Below, one piece after another: positions 42,720-52,928 of a DNA stretch of 64,000 nucleotides; position 1 is the stretch's first letter, and each line of letters starts with the position of its first letter. The notes beneath the pieces are model-generated. The model saw only the letters and a program-made list of their open reading frames with translations, made no database searches and was not told the origin of the DNA. Both the position numbers and the translations under genes were made by a program. Origin of the DNA: Roseovarius confluentis (GTDB taxonomy: Bacteria > Pseudomonadota > Alphaproteobacteria > Rhodobacterales > Rhodobacteraceae); assembly GCF_002917925.1 (NCBI RefSeq), contig NZ_PPFE01000012.1, positions 62,001 to 126,000 on the forward strand, in the 5' to 3' direction.

Positions 42720-42741
42720 AGAATTTTCGTACGAAAATTCT
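42720..42741. repeat. 22-bp perfect palindrome
   Basis: AGAATTTTCGT followed by its exact reverse complement. Two bases after the previous hairpin and 5 bases from the cueR stop. With that hairpin it forms a double palindrome between convergent genes. Confidence 0.6.
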
Positions 42742-42746
42742 GGCGC

Positions 42747-43133
42747 TCAGTGGCGGGCGAGGTCGTTCAGGATCGGGCAATCGGGGCGGTTGTCGCCGGC
42801 GCAGCAGTCGATGAGGTGGCCGAGCGTGTCGGCCATGGATTGCAGTTGCGCGATTTTCTCGTTGATCTGTTCCAGGTGCTGGCGGGCGATGGATTTGACG
42901 TCGGCGCTGGCGCGGGTGTCGTCCTCGTAAAGTGCCAGCAGCGTGCGGCAATCCTCGATGGAAAAGCCCAAGGTCCGGGCGCGGCCCAGGAAGGCCAGCT
43001 TGTGCAGGTGGCTGTCGGTGAAGACGCGATAGCCGTTGGCGCCACGGTCGGGCGTGATGAGGCCGATCTCCTCGTAGTAACGGATGGTTTTGGGCGGCAG
43101 GCCGGTCTTGTCTGCGATCTGCGAGATGTTCAT
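42747..43133 (-). CDS. cueR: copper-responsive MerR-family regulator CueR
   Basis: A 128-aa MerR-type activator of copper efflux. The N-terminal helix-turn-helix is NISQIADKTGLPPKTIRYYE, followed by EIGLITPDRGANGYR. A coiled-coil dimer helix leads to a C-terminal Cu(I) site with the CueR spacing: CCAGDNRPDCPIL. It overlaps the copA stop by 4 bases and follows it in the same operon. Its likely binding site is the promoter at 45584-45614. Confidence 0.93.
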   Translation of the reverse strand: MNISQIADKTGLPPKTIRYYEEIGLITPDRGANGYRVFTDSHLHKLAFLGRARTLGFSIEDCRTLLALYEDDTRASADVKSIARQHLEQINEKIAQLQSMADTLGHLIDCCAGDNRPDCPILNDLARH

Positions 43134-45577
43134 TGCGGGGTCTCCGGGGTCAGGCGGCGCAGGCGCAGGGCGTTGGTCAGCACGAATACTGAAGAGAGCG
43201 CCATGGCGCCGGCGGCGAGCATGGGCGACAGGAGCGCGCCCGTGACAGGGTAGAGCGCGCCGGCGGCGACGGGGATGAGCGCGGCGTTGTAGGCGAAGGC
43301 CCAGAACAGGTTCTGGCGGATGTTGCGCAGGGTGCGGCGCGAGACATGGAGCGCGGTCAGCACGTTTGCGGGGTTGCCGGAGACGAGCACCACGTCGGCG
43401 CTTTCGATGGCGACGTCCGTGCCGGTGCCCATGGCGATGCCGATATCGGCCTGTGCCAGCGCGGGCGCATCGTTTATGCCGTCGCCGACGAAGGCGGTTG
43501 CGCCATGCGCCTCTTGCAGGCGGGCGATGGTGTCGCGCTTGTCGCCGGGCAGGACCTCGGCCTCGACGTGGTCGATGCCCAGGCGCGCGGCGACGGCGTG
43601 AGCCGTGGCTGCCGTGTCGCCGGTGATGAGGGCGGTTTGCAGGCCCATGCCATGGAGGGCTTGGATCGTATCCCTTGCCTGATCCTTGATTGGATCGGAG
43701 ACCGCGAGCAAGGCGGCGATCCGGGTGTCGATGGCGGCGAAGACGGGCGTTTCGCCTTTGCTGGCAAGCTCATCAAGCTCGGCCTTGAGGGGGGCGGTGT
43801 CGATGTCGTGCATCTGCATCAGGCGCGCGGTGCCGACCAGAATGTCTTGATGGTCCACGGTCGCGGTGAGACCGTGACCGGACTTGGCCTTGAACGCCTT
43901 GACCGCGGGCAGAGTAAGGCCTTCGGCTTGGGCGGCGGCCTCGATGGCGCGGGCGATGGGGTGCTCGGACTGTGCCTCTGCCGCGGCGATGGCGGCGAGG
44001 GTTTCGGCGCGGTCGAAGCCGGGGGCGAGGTGCAGGGCGGTGAGGCTTGGGCGGCCCATCGTGAGCGTGCCGGTCTTGTCGAAGGCGACGACCTTTGCCT
44101 CGGCCAGGGTCTGGAGCGCGTCGCCCTTGCGGAAGAGCACGCCGAGTTCGGCGGCGCGACCGGTGCCGACCATGATCGAGGTGGGCGTGGCGAGGCCCAT
44201 GGCGCAGGGGCAGGCGATAATCAGGACCGAGACGCCTGCCACGAGGGCGAGACCGAGGGCGGGATTGGGGCCGAAGGTGAGCCATGTAAGGACGGTCAGG
44301 ACGGCGGTGGCGATGACCACGGGCACGAAGATGCGCACCACGCGGTCGGCCAGCGCCTGGATCGGGAGTTTGGCGCCCTGGGCCTCTTGGACCATGGCGA
44401 CGATGCGGGCGAGCATGGTGTCGCGGCCGACGCCGGTGGCGGTCATGGTCAACGCGCCGTCGCCGTTGATCGTGCCGGCGATGAGGGCGTCCCCGTCGGA
44501 TTTGGAGACCGGGAGTGGCTCGCCCGAGATCATGGATTCGTCCACGTAGGACGTGCCGTCGGTGACGGTGCCGTCGACGGGGATGCGTTCGCCGGGGCGC
44601 AGTTGGATCCTGTCGCCGACGCCGACCTGCGCGACGGGGATTTCGGTGGTTTCACCGTTTCGTATCACGCGGGCGGTGTCGGGTTGCAGCCCGATGAGGC
44701 GGCGGATGGCGGCGCCGGTCTGGCCGCGGGCGCGGGCCTCCATCCAGCGGCCCAGAAGGATGAGGGTAACGATGACGGCGGCGGCCTCGAAATAGACGGC
44801 GACGGTGCCGGGGGGCAGGACGGTCGGCGCGAAGAGCGCGAGGGTCGAGTAGCCCCAGGCGGCAAGGGTGCCGAGGGCGACGAGGCTGTTCATGTCGGGC
44901 GCGCCGCGAAAGAGCGCGGGCAGGCCGAGGGTGAAGAATTGCCGGCCGGGAAAGGCGAGCACGAGGGTGGTGAGGATGAATTGCAGGGTCCAGAGCGTTG
45001 GCTGGCCGATCAGGCCGTGCAGCCAGTGGTGGAATGCAGGGATGAGGTGCCCGCCCATTTCGGTGACGAAGACCGGCAGGGTCAACGCCCCGGCGAGCAG
45101 GGTCATGCGGCGGGCATGGGTGATCTCTGCGGCGCGGCGCGAAGCAGCGGGATCGGGCGTGTCTTCCTCGGACGGGCGGGCCGGGTAGCCGGACTGCGTG
45201 ACGACGCGGGCGAGGTCGGCGGGCGTGGCGGTGCCCGCCAGGTAGGTGACCTGCGCCGTCTGGGTCGCGAGGTTGACGGTGGCGGTCAGCACGCCTGGGG
45301 TTGCCGTCAGGCTGTCTTCGACCCGGCCCACGCAGGAGGCGCAATGCATGCCGTCGATCGAGAGGGTCGTCTGCGCCGTGCGGGCAGGATAGCCCGCAGA
45401 GGAGAGCGCGCCGGTGATGGCGTCGAGCGACGCGGTGCCGGTGTCTACCTGCGCGGTGCCGGTGGCGAAGTTCACGGTTGCGGCGTCCACGCCCGGCAGG
45501 GACGTGAGCGCGCGTTCGGCGCGGCCCGCGCAGCCGGCGCAGGACATGCCGTCAATCTCTAGGCGAAGCGTTGTCAT
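43130..45577 (-). CDS. copA: copper-exporting P1B-type ATPase
   Basis: An 815-aa inner-membrane Cu(I) pump. Two N-terminal metal-binding HMA domains carry MSCAGCAGR and MHCASCVGR. Eight membrane helices follow. The transmembrane metal motif is CPCAMGLATPTS, and the phosphorylated Asp is in VVAFDKTGTLTMG. The nucleotide motif is AQSEHPIARAIE and the hinge motif VGDGINDAPALAQADIG. ATG 45577 has no Shine-Dalgarno, and a MerR-type promoter ends only six bases upstream, so the message is probably leaderless. Cotranscribed with cueR. Confidence 0.96.
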   Translation of the reverse strand: MTTLRLEIDGMSCAGCAGRAERALTSLPGVDAATVNFATGTAQVDTGTASLDAITGALSSAGYPARTAQTTLSIDGMHCASCVGRVEDSLTATPGVLTATVNLATQTAQVTYLAGTATPADLARVVTQSGYPARPSEEDTPDPAASRRAAEITHARRMTLLAGALTLPVFVTEMGGHLIPAFHHWLHGLIGQPTLWTLQFILTTLVLAFPGRQFFTLGLPALFRGAPDMNSLVALGTLAAWGYSTLALFAPTVLPPGTVAVYFEAAAVIVTLILLGRWMEARARGQTGAAIRRLIGLQPDTARVIRNGETTEIPVAQVGVGDRIQLRPGERIPVDGTVTDGTSYVDESMISGEPLPVSKSDGDALIAGTINGDGALTMTATGVGRDTMLARIVAMVQEAQGAKLPIQALADRVVRIFVPVVIATAVLTVLTWLTFGPNPALGLALVAGVSVLIIACPCAMGLATPTSIMVGTGRAAELGVLFRKGDALQTLAEAKVVAFDKTGTLTMGRPSLTALHLAPGFDRAETLAAIAAAEAQSEHPIARAIEAAAQAEGLTLPAVKAFKAKSGHGLTATVDHQDILVGTARLMQMHDIDTAPLKAELDELASKGETPVFAAIDTRIAALLAVSDPIKDQARDTIQALHGMGLQTALITGDTAATAHAVAARLGIDHVEAEVLPGDKRDTIARLQEAHGATAFVGDGINDAPALAQADIGIAMGTGTDVAIESADVVLVSGNPANVLTALHVSRRTLRNIRQNLFWAFAYNAALIPVAAGALYPVTGALLSPMLAAGAMALSSVFVLTNALRLRRLTPETPQ

Positions 45578-45583
45578 GAGGCG

Positions 45584-45614
45584 TAGATAAGGGTTCCAGT
45601 GACTGGAAGGTCAA
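45584..45614 (-). promoter_or_regulatory. CueR-type promoter of copA
   Basis: Read on the minus strand: TTGACC (-35), a 19-base spacer holding the dyad TTCCAG-TCA-CTGGAA, then TATCTA (-10). The over-long 19-base spacer with a dyad inside is the hallmark of MerR-family promoters. The -10 ends six bases before the copA ATG. Confidence 0.85.
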
Positions 45615-45644
45615 GGGGGTTTTCAGGAAATACATGGGTGCCGC

Positions 45645-45666
45645 GTGGGTTTTCACCCACCTTACG
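45645..45666. repeat. GGGTGGGT palindromic repeat, copy G
   Basis: GTGGGTTTTCACCCAC then CTTACG. Lies between copA and the thioesterase gene. Confidence 0.6.
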
Positions 45667-45715
45667 CACAGGGGATGTGTGAGGTGCGTGAGATCGCGCC
45701 CGCGGGCGCGGCCGG

Positions 45716-46129
45716 TTATGTCCGGGAGCGCAGTTTGAAGACGCCGGTGGCCTCGGCGATGAGGGCGCCGGTGTCGTCGTGGACCTCGCCCTTGGCGAAG
45801 AAGGTGGAGCGGCCGCCGCCCGTCACGCGGGCCTCTGCCACAAGGTGCGTGCCGGTGGCGCGGGCGAGGTAGTTGACCGTCATGCTGAGCGTCAGGGCAT
45901 TCTGTTTGACCTTCGGGTCGCCGGTAAAGCAGCCGCAAAAGCCCATCGCCGTATCGAGGATCGCCGCGTAGACGCCCCCGTGGGGCAGGCCCTGGCGGTT
46001 CATCAGGTGCGGCGCGAGGGGGGCTTCGACCCGGGCATAGCCTTCGGACCAGTCGGTCATGTCGAAGCCGAGGGTTGCGGAGAGCGGCGAGGGCGCCTCG
46101 CGCAGGTTGGGATTGAACGTGTCGGTCAT
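45716..46129 (-). CDS. PaaI-family hotdog-fold acyl-CoA thioesterase
   Basis: A 137-aa hotdog thioesterase that hydrolyses acyl- or aryl-CoA. The motif HLMNRQGLPHGGVYAAILDT carries the conserved His-Gly-Gly and the catalytic Asp, with the later GRSTFFAKGEVHDDTGALI strand typical of PaaI. ATG 46129 overlaps the stop of the upstream kinase-like gene by 4 bases. With an acyl-CoA synthetase in the same operon, it forms a CoA activation/release set for a fatty or aromatic acid. Cytoplasmic. Confidence 0.88.
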   Translation of the reverse strand: MTDTFNPNLREAPSPLSATLGFDMTDWSEGYARVEAPLAPHLMNRQGLPHGGVYAAILDTAMGFCGCFTGDPKVKQNALTLSMTVNYLARATGTHLVAEARVTGGGRSTFFAKGEVHDDTGALIAEATGVFKLRSRT

Positions 46130-47141
46130 TGGGTGGCTGCTTTCAGGCCCGAGCGGGCAAAGAAGGGAACATAGGCGCCCAGTTTCAGGGCGCGGTCGGG
46201 GTCCGACGCGTTGCCGTCGAGGGCGCGTTTCTTGACGCCTTGGAGGATGGCGGCCATGCGGAAATAGGTGAAGGCGAGGTAGAAGTGGAAATCCGCGATG
46301 CCGGGGATGCCGCGCCTTTCGCAATAGGTATCGATGAACTGCCTGTCGGACCAGAGGCCGTGGGCGGCGCGGTCGATCCCCTCCAGCCCGCGCCCTTCGG
46401 TGGTGGCGGGCATGGACCATTGCATGATGACCGCTGCCAGATCGGCATAGGGGTGGCCGGTGGTCGACAGCTCCCAATCCAGAACGGCGGCGACGCGGGG
46501 GGCGTCGGGCGCGAAGAGCAGGTTGTCGAGGCGGTAGTCGCCATGGACCAGCGTGCGCTGGCCGTCATCGGGAGGCATGTTGGCGAAAAGCCAGTCGATG
46601 AGGGCATCCATCTCGGCGATATCCTCGGTCGCGGTGGCGCGGTATTGCTTGGTCCAGCGTTCGGTCTGGCGTTCGCAGTAGTGGCCGGGGGGGCCGTAAT
46701 CGGCGAGGCCGCTGGCGTCGAGGTCGACGGAATGGATGGCCACCAGGGTGCGGTTCATGGCGTCGATGAGGGGGCCACGGGCTTCGGGCGCGACGTCTGG
46801 CAGGGACGGCTGATCGAAATTGCGGCCCTCGACATGGTCCATGATGTAGAAGGCCGAGCCGATCACGCTGTCGTCTTCGCAGAGGGCGTGCATCTTCGGC
46901 ACCGGCACGTCGGTGTCCGCCAGTGCCTTTTGCACGCGGTATTCGCGGTCGACGGCATGGGCGGATTTGAGCAGCACGCCGGGGGGTTTGCGGCGGAGCA
47001 CGAAGCGGCCCGAAGGCGTGTCGAGCATGTAGGTGGGGTTGGATTGCCCGCCGGAGAACTTGGTGGCCGTGACCGGACCGCCGAGGGCGGGCAGGTGGGT
47101 CTTGGCCCAGGCCTCGAGCGCAGCGGTGTCGAGCGACAGGC

Positions 47142-47145
<4 letters not shown>
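46126..47145 (-). CDS. phosphotransferase-family protein (ACAD10/APH-like kinase fold)
   Basis: A 339-aa aminoglycoside-phosphotransferase fold protein. N-terminal TKFSGGQSNPTYMLDTPSGR and FVLRRKPPG (nucleotide loop and Lys). Catalytic loop LVHGDYRLDNLLFAP and metal motif AAVLDWELSTTGHPYADLA. This subgroup, also fused to acyl-CoA dehydrogenase in human ACAD10/11, phosphorylates hydroxy-acyl-CoAs so they can be dehydrated. The GTG start at 47145 overlaps the acyl-CoA synthetase stop (GTGA). A role in degrading 4-hydroxy acids is a fair inference. Confidence 0.87.
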
Positions 47146-48779
<1,634 letters not shown>

Positions 48780-48915
48780 GGCGCGGGTCCCCCTTGACGG
48801 AATGGCGGGATCAATTGGTGGCACGAATGGCGGTGCGGTGCAATCCGGCGGCGCGAGACTTGACGGCGTGCGCCAAACCCCGCAAGAGCAGGGCAAACCC
48901 CAAGGAGAGCCTGCC

Positions 48916-49599
48916 ATGCCGTTCGACCGTTCCGTCAAGATCGCACCGTCCATCCTGTCCGCCGATTTCGCCAATTTCGGGGCCGAGATCCGGGCGATCG
49001 AGGATCAGGGTGCGGACTGGGTGCATGTGGACGTGATGGACGGGCATTTCGTGCCGAACCTCACCTTCGGCCCCCCGGCGGTCAAGGCGTTCCGTCCGCA
49101 TGTGAAAACGTTCATGGACGTGCACCTGATGATTGCGCCGGTGGATCAGTATATCGACGCCTATGCCGAGGCGGGCGCGGACATGATCAGCGCCCATGTC
49201 GAGGCCGGGCCGCATATTCACCGGACCTTGCAAGCCATTCGCGGGGCGGGGTGCAAGGCGGGGGTTTGCGTGAACCCCGGCACGCCGCTGGAGAGCATCG
49301 AATACGTGCTCGACATGGTGGACATGGTGGTGCTGATGACGGTGAACCCCGGCTTTGGCGGGCAGAAGTTCATCACGTCCGGGGTCGAGAAGACGCGCCG
49401 GCTGCGCCAGATGATCGGGGACCGCGAGGTGCATATCCAGATCGACGGCGGCGTGACGCCGGAAACCGCACCGCTGGTGGTGGAGGCGGGCGCGGATGTG
49501 CTGGTGGCCGGGTCCGCCGTGTTCAAGGGCGGCTCGGTGGAGAAGCCCGAGGTTTACGGGCAGAACATGCAGGCCATTCGGGCAGCGGTGGCGGACTGA
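48916..49599 (+). CDS. rpe: ribulose-phosphate 3-epimerase
   Basis: A 227-aa TIM-barrel enzyme interconverting ribulose-5-P and xylulose-5-P in the pentose phosphate and Calvin pathways. Catalytic and metal residues appear in [46 protein letters not shown] and the second catalytic Asp in [15 protein letters not shown] 48916 has AAGGAGA upstream. Divergent from the acyl-CoA synthetase gene. Normal length. Confidence 0.97.
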   Translation: MPFDRSVKIAPSILSADFANFGAEIRAIEDQGADWVHVDVMDGHFVPNLTFGPPAVKAFRPHVKTFMDVHLMIAPVDQYIDAYAEAGADMISAHVEAGPHIHRTLQAIRGAGCKAGVCVNPGTPLESIEYVLDMVDMVVLMTVNPGFGGQKFITSGVEKTRRLRQMIGDREVHIQIDGGVTPETAPLVVEAGADVLVAGSAVFKGGSVEKPEVYGQNMQAIRAAVAD

Positions 49600-49696
49600 A
49601 GCGCACGCCGTCAACCGATAGGGTTGGACCGTGTGGATCGCATCTTCGGCCGATGTCCTTTTTGTGGACTGAGCTGCCATTTGCCAAACGTCTGCG

Positions 49697-50320
49697 TTAC
49701 CGCTCGTTGGCCCCTTTCCCGTCGATGATCTTCTCTCGGAACTTCTCGATCCGGTTCACTCGAGTTTCTGACTTCTTTGCGCCATTAAGATTGATGACAT
49801 AGCTGCGCTGCCGACCCGGCGTCAGCCCGTGGAATGCTTCCGAAAGTTCAGGGTCCGCATCGAGGGCCTCGACAAGCTCCTCTGGCAGGTCGAGTTCGTG
49901 CTCGGTCTTGGAAGGCTTCTTTCCTTCATCAGCATAGGCCTTCGCCTCGTCCAGATAGGCGAGGATCACATTCTCTTGCTTTGCAGGGCCGTCGTTCGAG
50001 GTGAAGCGGATCATGTCTGCGTGTCGAGTGTTCGGTCCCTGCTTTTCAAGCACGCCCTCGCTGTCTTGCATCAGCGCAGCGTTGAAGAAGCTGAGCCGAA
50101 AATTCTCCCGAAACGCGCCGATGATGACGATGTTGCGATCCGCATGCATATAGCAGGGGTGGCCCCATTTGACCGTCTCTTTCAGATCGGCAGATAGGCA
50201 GATGTCCCGCAGCTTCGCCAGTCCCTTCTCCCAAACCTTCGTCGAGCAGTTGGATGAGCCGAATCGCTCGCACCGGCCGCATCCTTTTAAAAAATAGTCC
50301 TCGATATCCGAGATCATCAT
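49697..50320 (-). CDS. YdeI/DUF1801-type protein with N-terminal cysteine cluster
   Basis: About 207 aa. A DUF1801-like fold (VKWGHPCYMHADRNIVIIGA, then FNAALMQDSEGVLEKQGPNT) followed by a C-terminal YdeI helix bundle (ELDLPEELVEALDADPELSE, then FHGLTPGRQRSYVINLNGAK). An N-terminal C14-x2-C17-x7-C25 set could bind a metal. Function unknown. GC content is clearly below the neighbours (three 60-base lines counted by hand: 52, 60 and 53%), which suggests recent acquisition. The start at ATG 50320 or 50317 is uncertain and lacks a good ribosome site. Confidence 0.75.
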   Translation of the reverse strand: MMISDIEDYFLKGCGRCERFGSSNCSTKVWEKGLAKLRDICLSADLKETVKWGHPCYMHADRNIVIIGAFRENFRLSFFNAALMQDSEGVLEKQGPNTRHADMIRFTSNDGPAKQENVILAYLDEAKAYADEGKKPSKTEHELDLPEELVEALDADPELSEAFHGLTPGRQRSYVINLNGAKKSETRVNRIEKFREKIIDGKGANER

Positions 50321-50443
50321 TCGGCAAGTATACCACGCTGCGTCGTCCTGCGCACTTTTAGACGCCACCATTCGCTGCGCCCGCCCTCGGTGTGAGTTTG
50401 GGCTCGAAGCCGGCCTTCGCTCATGAAGCGGAGAGACGGCCGC

Positions 50444-50472
50444 AAAAGAAAAGCCCCGCCAAATGGCAGGGC
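50444..50472 (-). terminator. rho-independent terminator of rpmB
   Basis: On the minus strand: GCCCTGCC, loop ATTT, GGCGGGGC, then TTTTCTTTT. A textbook terminator 28 bases after the rpmB stop. Confidence 0.88.
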
Positions 50473-50500
50473 CTTCGTCTCTTTGGATGCCGAGTGGCGA

Positions 50501-50791
50501 TCAGGCGCTAGCGGCCTGCGCCTTGGCGATCTCTTTCTTGACCTTGAGCACGCGGTCCGAAAGCTCGGTGTCCTTGGCCTTGGCCAGGAAGCGGTCCAGC
50601 CCGCCGCGGTGGTCGACGCTGCGCAGGGCTGCGGCGGTGATGCGCAGCTTGATGCCGCGGCCCAGCGTTTCGGATTGCAGGGTCACGTCGTTCAGGTTGG
50701 GCAGGTAGCGACGCTTGGTCTTGTTGTTGGCGTGGCTGGAGTTGTTGCCAACCATCGGGCCTTTTCCGGTCAGTTCGCAGCGGCGCGACAT
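50501..50791 (-). CDS. rpmB: 50S ribosomal protein L28
   Basis: A 96-aa ribosomal protein. It begins [20 protein letters not shown], a family signature, with the later [20 protein letters not shown] and [22 protein letters not shown] 50791 has GAGGA upstream. Usually followed by rpmG in some genomes, but here the gene is monocistronic with its own terminator. Confidence 0.97.
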   Translation of the reverse strand: MSRRCELTGKGPMVGNNSSHANNKTKRRYLPNLNDVTLQSETLGRGIKLRITAAALRSVDHRGGLDRFLAKAKDTELSDRVLKVKKEIAKAQAASA

Positions 50792-51022
50792 GGGTTCATC
50801 CTCGTGTTTGTCGGGCCGCACGGGCGGACCCACTCAATGCAAAGGGGCACCGCCATAGGCAGCGCCCTGAATTCCGTTGCGCGTATCTACGGCCATTGGG
50901 ACAGGCCGTCAAGGGATTCGGGCGCGCTTTTTGCAGGCCTGCGTTACCCCATGCAGATGCGCGGCCGGTTTTTCCGGCCGGCTAAACCTGCTGTTAGGGT
51001 TTCTACCTCTAAAACCCGCGAT

Positions 51023-51328
51023 ATGCGACGGTCATTTGTCATCGATTCCTGCCTTGCAGGGTTTCTCGCCGTGCAGCTTCTTGCGACGCTGCCCGTGACA
51101 TTGATGATGTCCGGCCCTGCTAAGGCGGGGCGGCCGGCGCTGGTCCTGGTGCCGCCATGGGGCGCGGACCCGGGCCGGATCATCGCGGCGGCCGGAGGCC
51201 GGGAAATCGGGCTGGTGGTGGCGCCATTGGCGCGGCTTGCCGTGCTGGAGAGGCCGGAGGACGCGGTCGCGGGCGGCGCGTGGGCAGTTCTCGACGCGAC
51301 GGCGCTGGCGTCAATTTGTGGTTTCTAG
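51023..51328 (+). CDS. small exported or membrane protein upstream of a chemoreceptor gene
   Basis: A 101-aa protein with a basic N terminus and one hydrophobic segment ([20 protein letters not shown]), ending near a possible signal cleavage site. A hydrophobic domain rich in A, V and L follows ([20 protein letters not shown], then [17 protein letters not shown]). No family recognised. No clear ribosome site before ATG 51023, but its stop lies 10 bases before the chemoreceptor start, whose own site overlaps it. The two look like an operon. Confidence 0.55.
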   Translation: MRRSFVIDSCLAGFLAVQLLATLPVTLMMSGPAKAGRPALVLVPPWGADPGRIIAAAGGREIGLVVAPLARLAVLERPEDAVAGGAWAVLDATALASICGF

Positions 51329-51338
51329 GGAGCCTGAC

Positions 51339-52919
51339 ATGACAGAGTACGGTAGCGACGACGATGAGAAGCGCATGAAATTCGCGGCACTTATGCTGCT
51401 GCTGATGATGCCGCTACCGGCGGCGGCTGCATGGGTCGTCGGCAATGCCGCCCTGCCGCTCATGCTTCTGTCGCTTGGTTTCGCCGGAGCGGGCCTGCTG
51501 GCGCATCGGGGGCGCAGCAGACTGACGCGCGGAATACTGGCAGCAGGACTCGTGGGGCAATCGGCCCTGCTGACGGCGGCGCTGTCAGGGCACCCGTGGC
51601 AGATCGACACCCATATGATGTTCTTTGCCGTGCTGGCGGTGGTTTCCACCATGGGCAGTATCCGGGTGTTGATCATGGCCTGCGGGCTGACGGCGGTGCA
51701 TCACCTTGGCCTGACGCTGGCGCTGCCGGCGATGGTCTATCCTGCGGCGGACCTTCTGAGCAACGTGATGCGCACGGCCATCCACGGTACGATCGTCGTT
51801 ATCGAGGGCGGCATCCTGTCCCTGTCGATGCTGGACGCGAAACGGCGTCGCGCGACGATGATCGAGCAGCGCAGCGAGGCATTGCGGCTGACGGAAGAGG
51901 CGGACACCGCGCGGAAGGCGGCGCAGCGGGCGGGCCAGGAGGCGCGTGACCTCGTGGGTGTGCTGCGCGACCGGCTTAACACGCTTGCGGCCGGCGACCT
52001 GAGCGAGACGATCGAAGATCCGTTCCCGCCCGAGTATGAAAGCCTGCGAGAGGACTTCAACACCACGGTCAGGAGCCTGCGCGACCTGATCGGCGCGGTC
52101 GCCGAGAATGCGACGGAGATTCATCTGCGCGCCGAAGAGCTGAGCGTCGGGTCGCTGGACTTGTCCCGACGGACGGAAGGTCAGGCTGCCACGCTGGAGG
52201 AAACAGCCGCGGCGCTTGAAGAGATGACATCCAGCGTGCGATCGGCCGCCGAGGGCACCACGCGCGTCAAGGAGGTCGTACAACAGACCCGCGGCAAGGC
52301 CGAGACCAGTGGAGACGTCGTGCGTGACGCGATAGGGGCAATGTCCGAGATCAAGAAGTCGTCGGACGAAATCAATCAGATCATCGGCGTGATCGACGAC
52401 ATCGCTTTCCAGACCAATCTTCTGGCGTTGAACGCCGGGGTAGAGGCGGCGCGTGCGGGCGATGCGGGACGCGGTTTCGCAGTCGTCGCCTCCGAGGTCC
52501 GGGCACTGGCGCAGCGTAGTGCGGAATCGGCACGCGAAATCAAGAGCTTGATTGGGGCGGGTGGCGCGCATGTGGAGAATGGCGTGTCATTGGTCAACAG
52601 CGCGGGCGACGCGCTGACCGACATCGTCACGCGCGTCGGGAACATCGCGGACCTGATCGGCGATATTGCCAATGGTGCGAACGAACAGTCGACCAGCCTT
52701 TCGGAACTGAACACCAGCGTCGCGCAGCTTGACCAGGTCACGCAGCAGAACGCCGCGATGGTCGAGGAATCGTCAGCAGCCTCGAATTCGCTCAAAAAGG
52801 AAGCCGAAACCCTGCATGGAATGGTGACAGCGTTCCGCCTGAAGGGGCGCAAATCCGAAGGCGCAGCAGGTGCCAACGCCGGTACGGAGCCAGACGCCGG
52901 TGACTGGCGCGCCGCCTGA
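51339..52919 (+). CDS. methyl-accepting chemotaxis protein with multi-pass membrane input domain
   Basis: A 526-aa chemoreceptor. About five to six membrane helices (residues ~12-160) replace the usual periplasmic sensor, so it senses something in or near the membrane. A HAMP-like region follows ([20 protein letters not shown]), then a long coiled-coil signalling domain whose tip [20 protein letters not shown] contacts CheA/CheW. The tail ([19 protein letters not shown]) lacks a CheR-binding pentapeptide. ATG 51339 has GGGAG upstream. Coupled with the small gene before it. Ligand unknown. Confidence 0.92.
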   Translation: MTEYGSDDDEKRMKFAALMLLLMMPLPAAAAWVVGNAALPLMLLSLGFAGAGLLAHRGRSRLTRGILAAGLVGQSALLTAALSGHPWQIDTHMMFFAVLAVVSTMGSIRVLIMACGLTAVHHLGLTLALPAMVYPAADLLSNVMRTAIHGTIVVIEGGILSLSMLDAKRRRATMIEQRSEALRLTEEADTARKAAQRAGQEARDLVGVLRDRLNTLAAGDLSETIEDPFPPEYESLREDFNTTVRSLRDLIGAVAENATEIHLRAEELSVGSLDLSRRTEGQAATLEETAAALEEMTSSVRSAAEGTTRVKEVVQQTRGKAETSGDVVRDAIGAMSEIKKSSDEINQIIGVIDDIAFQTNLLALNAGVEAARAGDAGRGFAVVASEVRALAQRSAESAREIKSLIGAGGAHVENGVSLVNSAGDALTDIVTRVGNIADLIGDIANGANEQSTSLSELNTSVAQLDQVTQQNAAMVEESSAASNSLKKEAETLHGMVTAFRLKGRKSEGAAGANAGTEPDAGDWRAA

Positions 52920-52928
52920 CCGGCCTTG

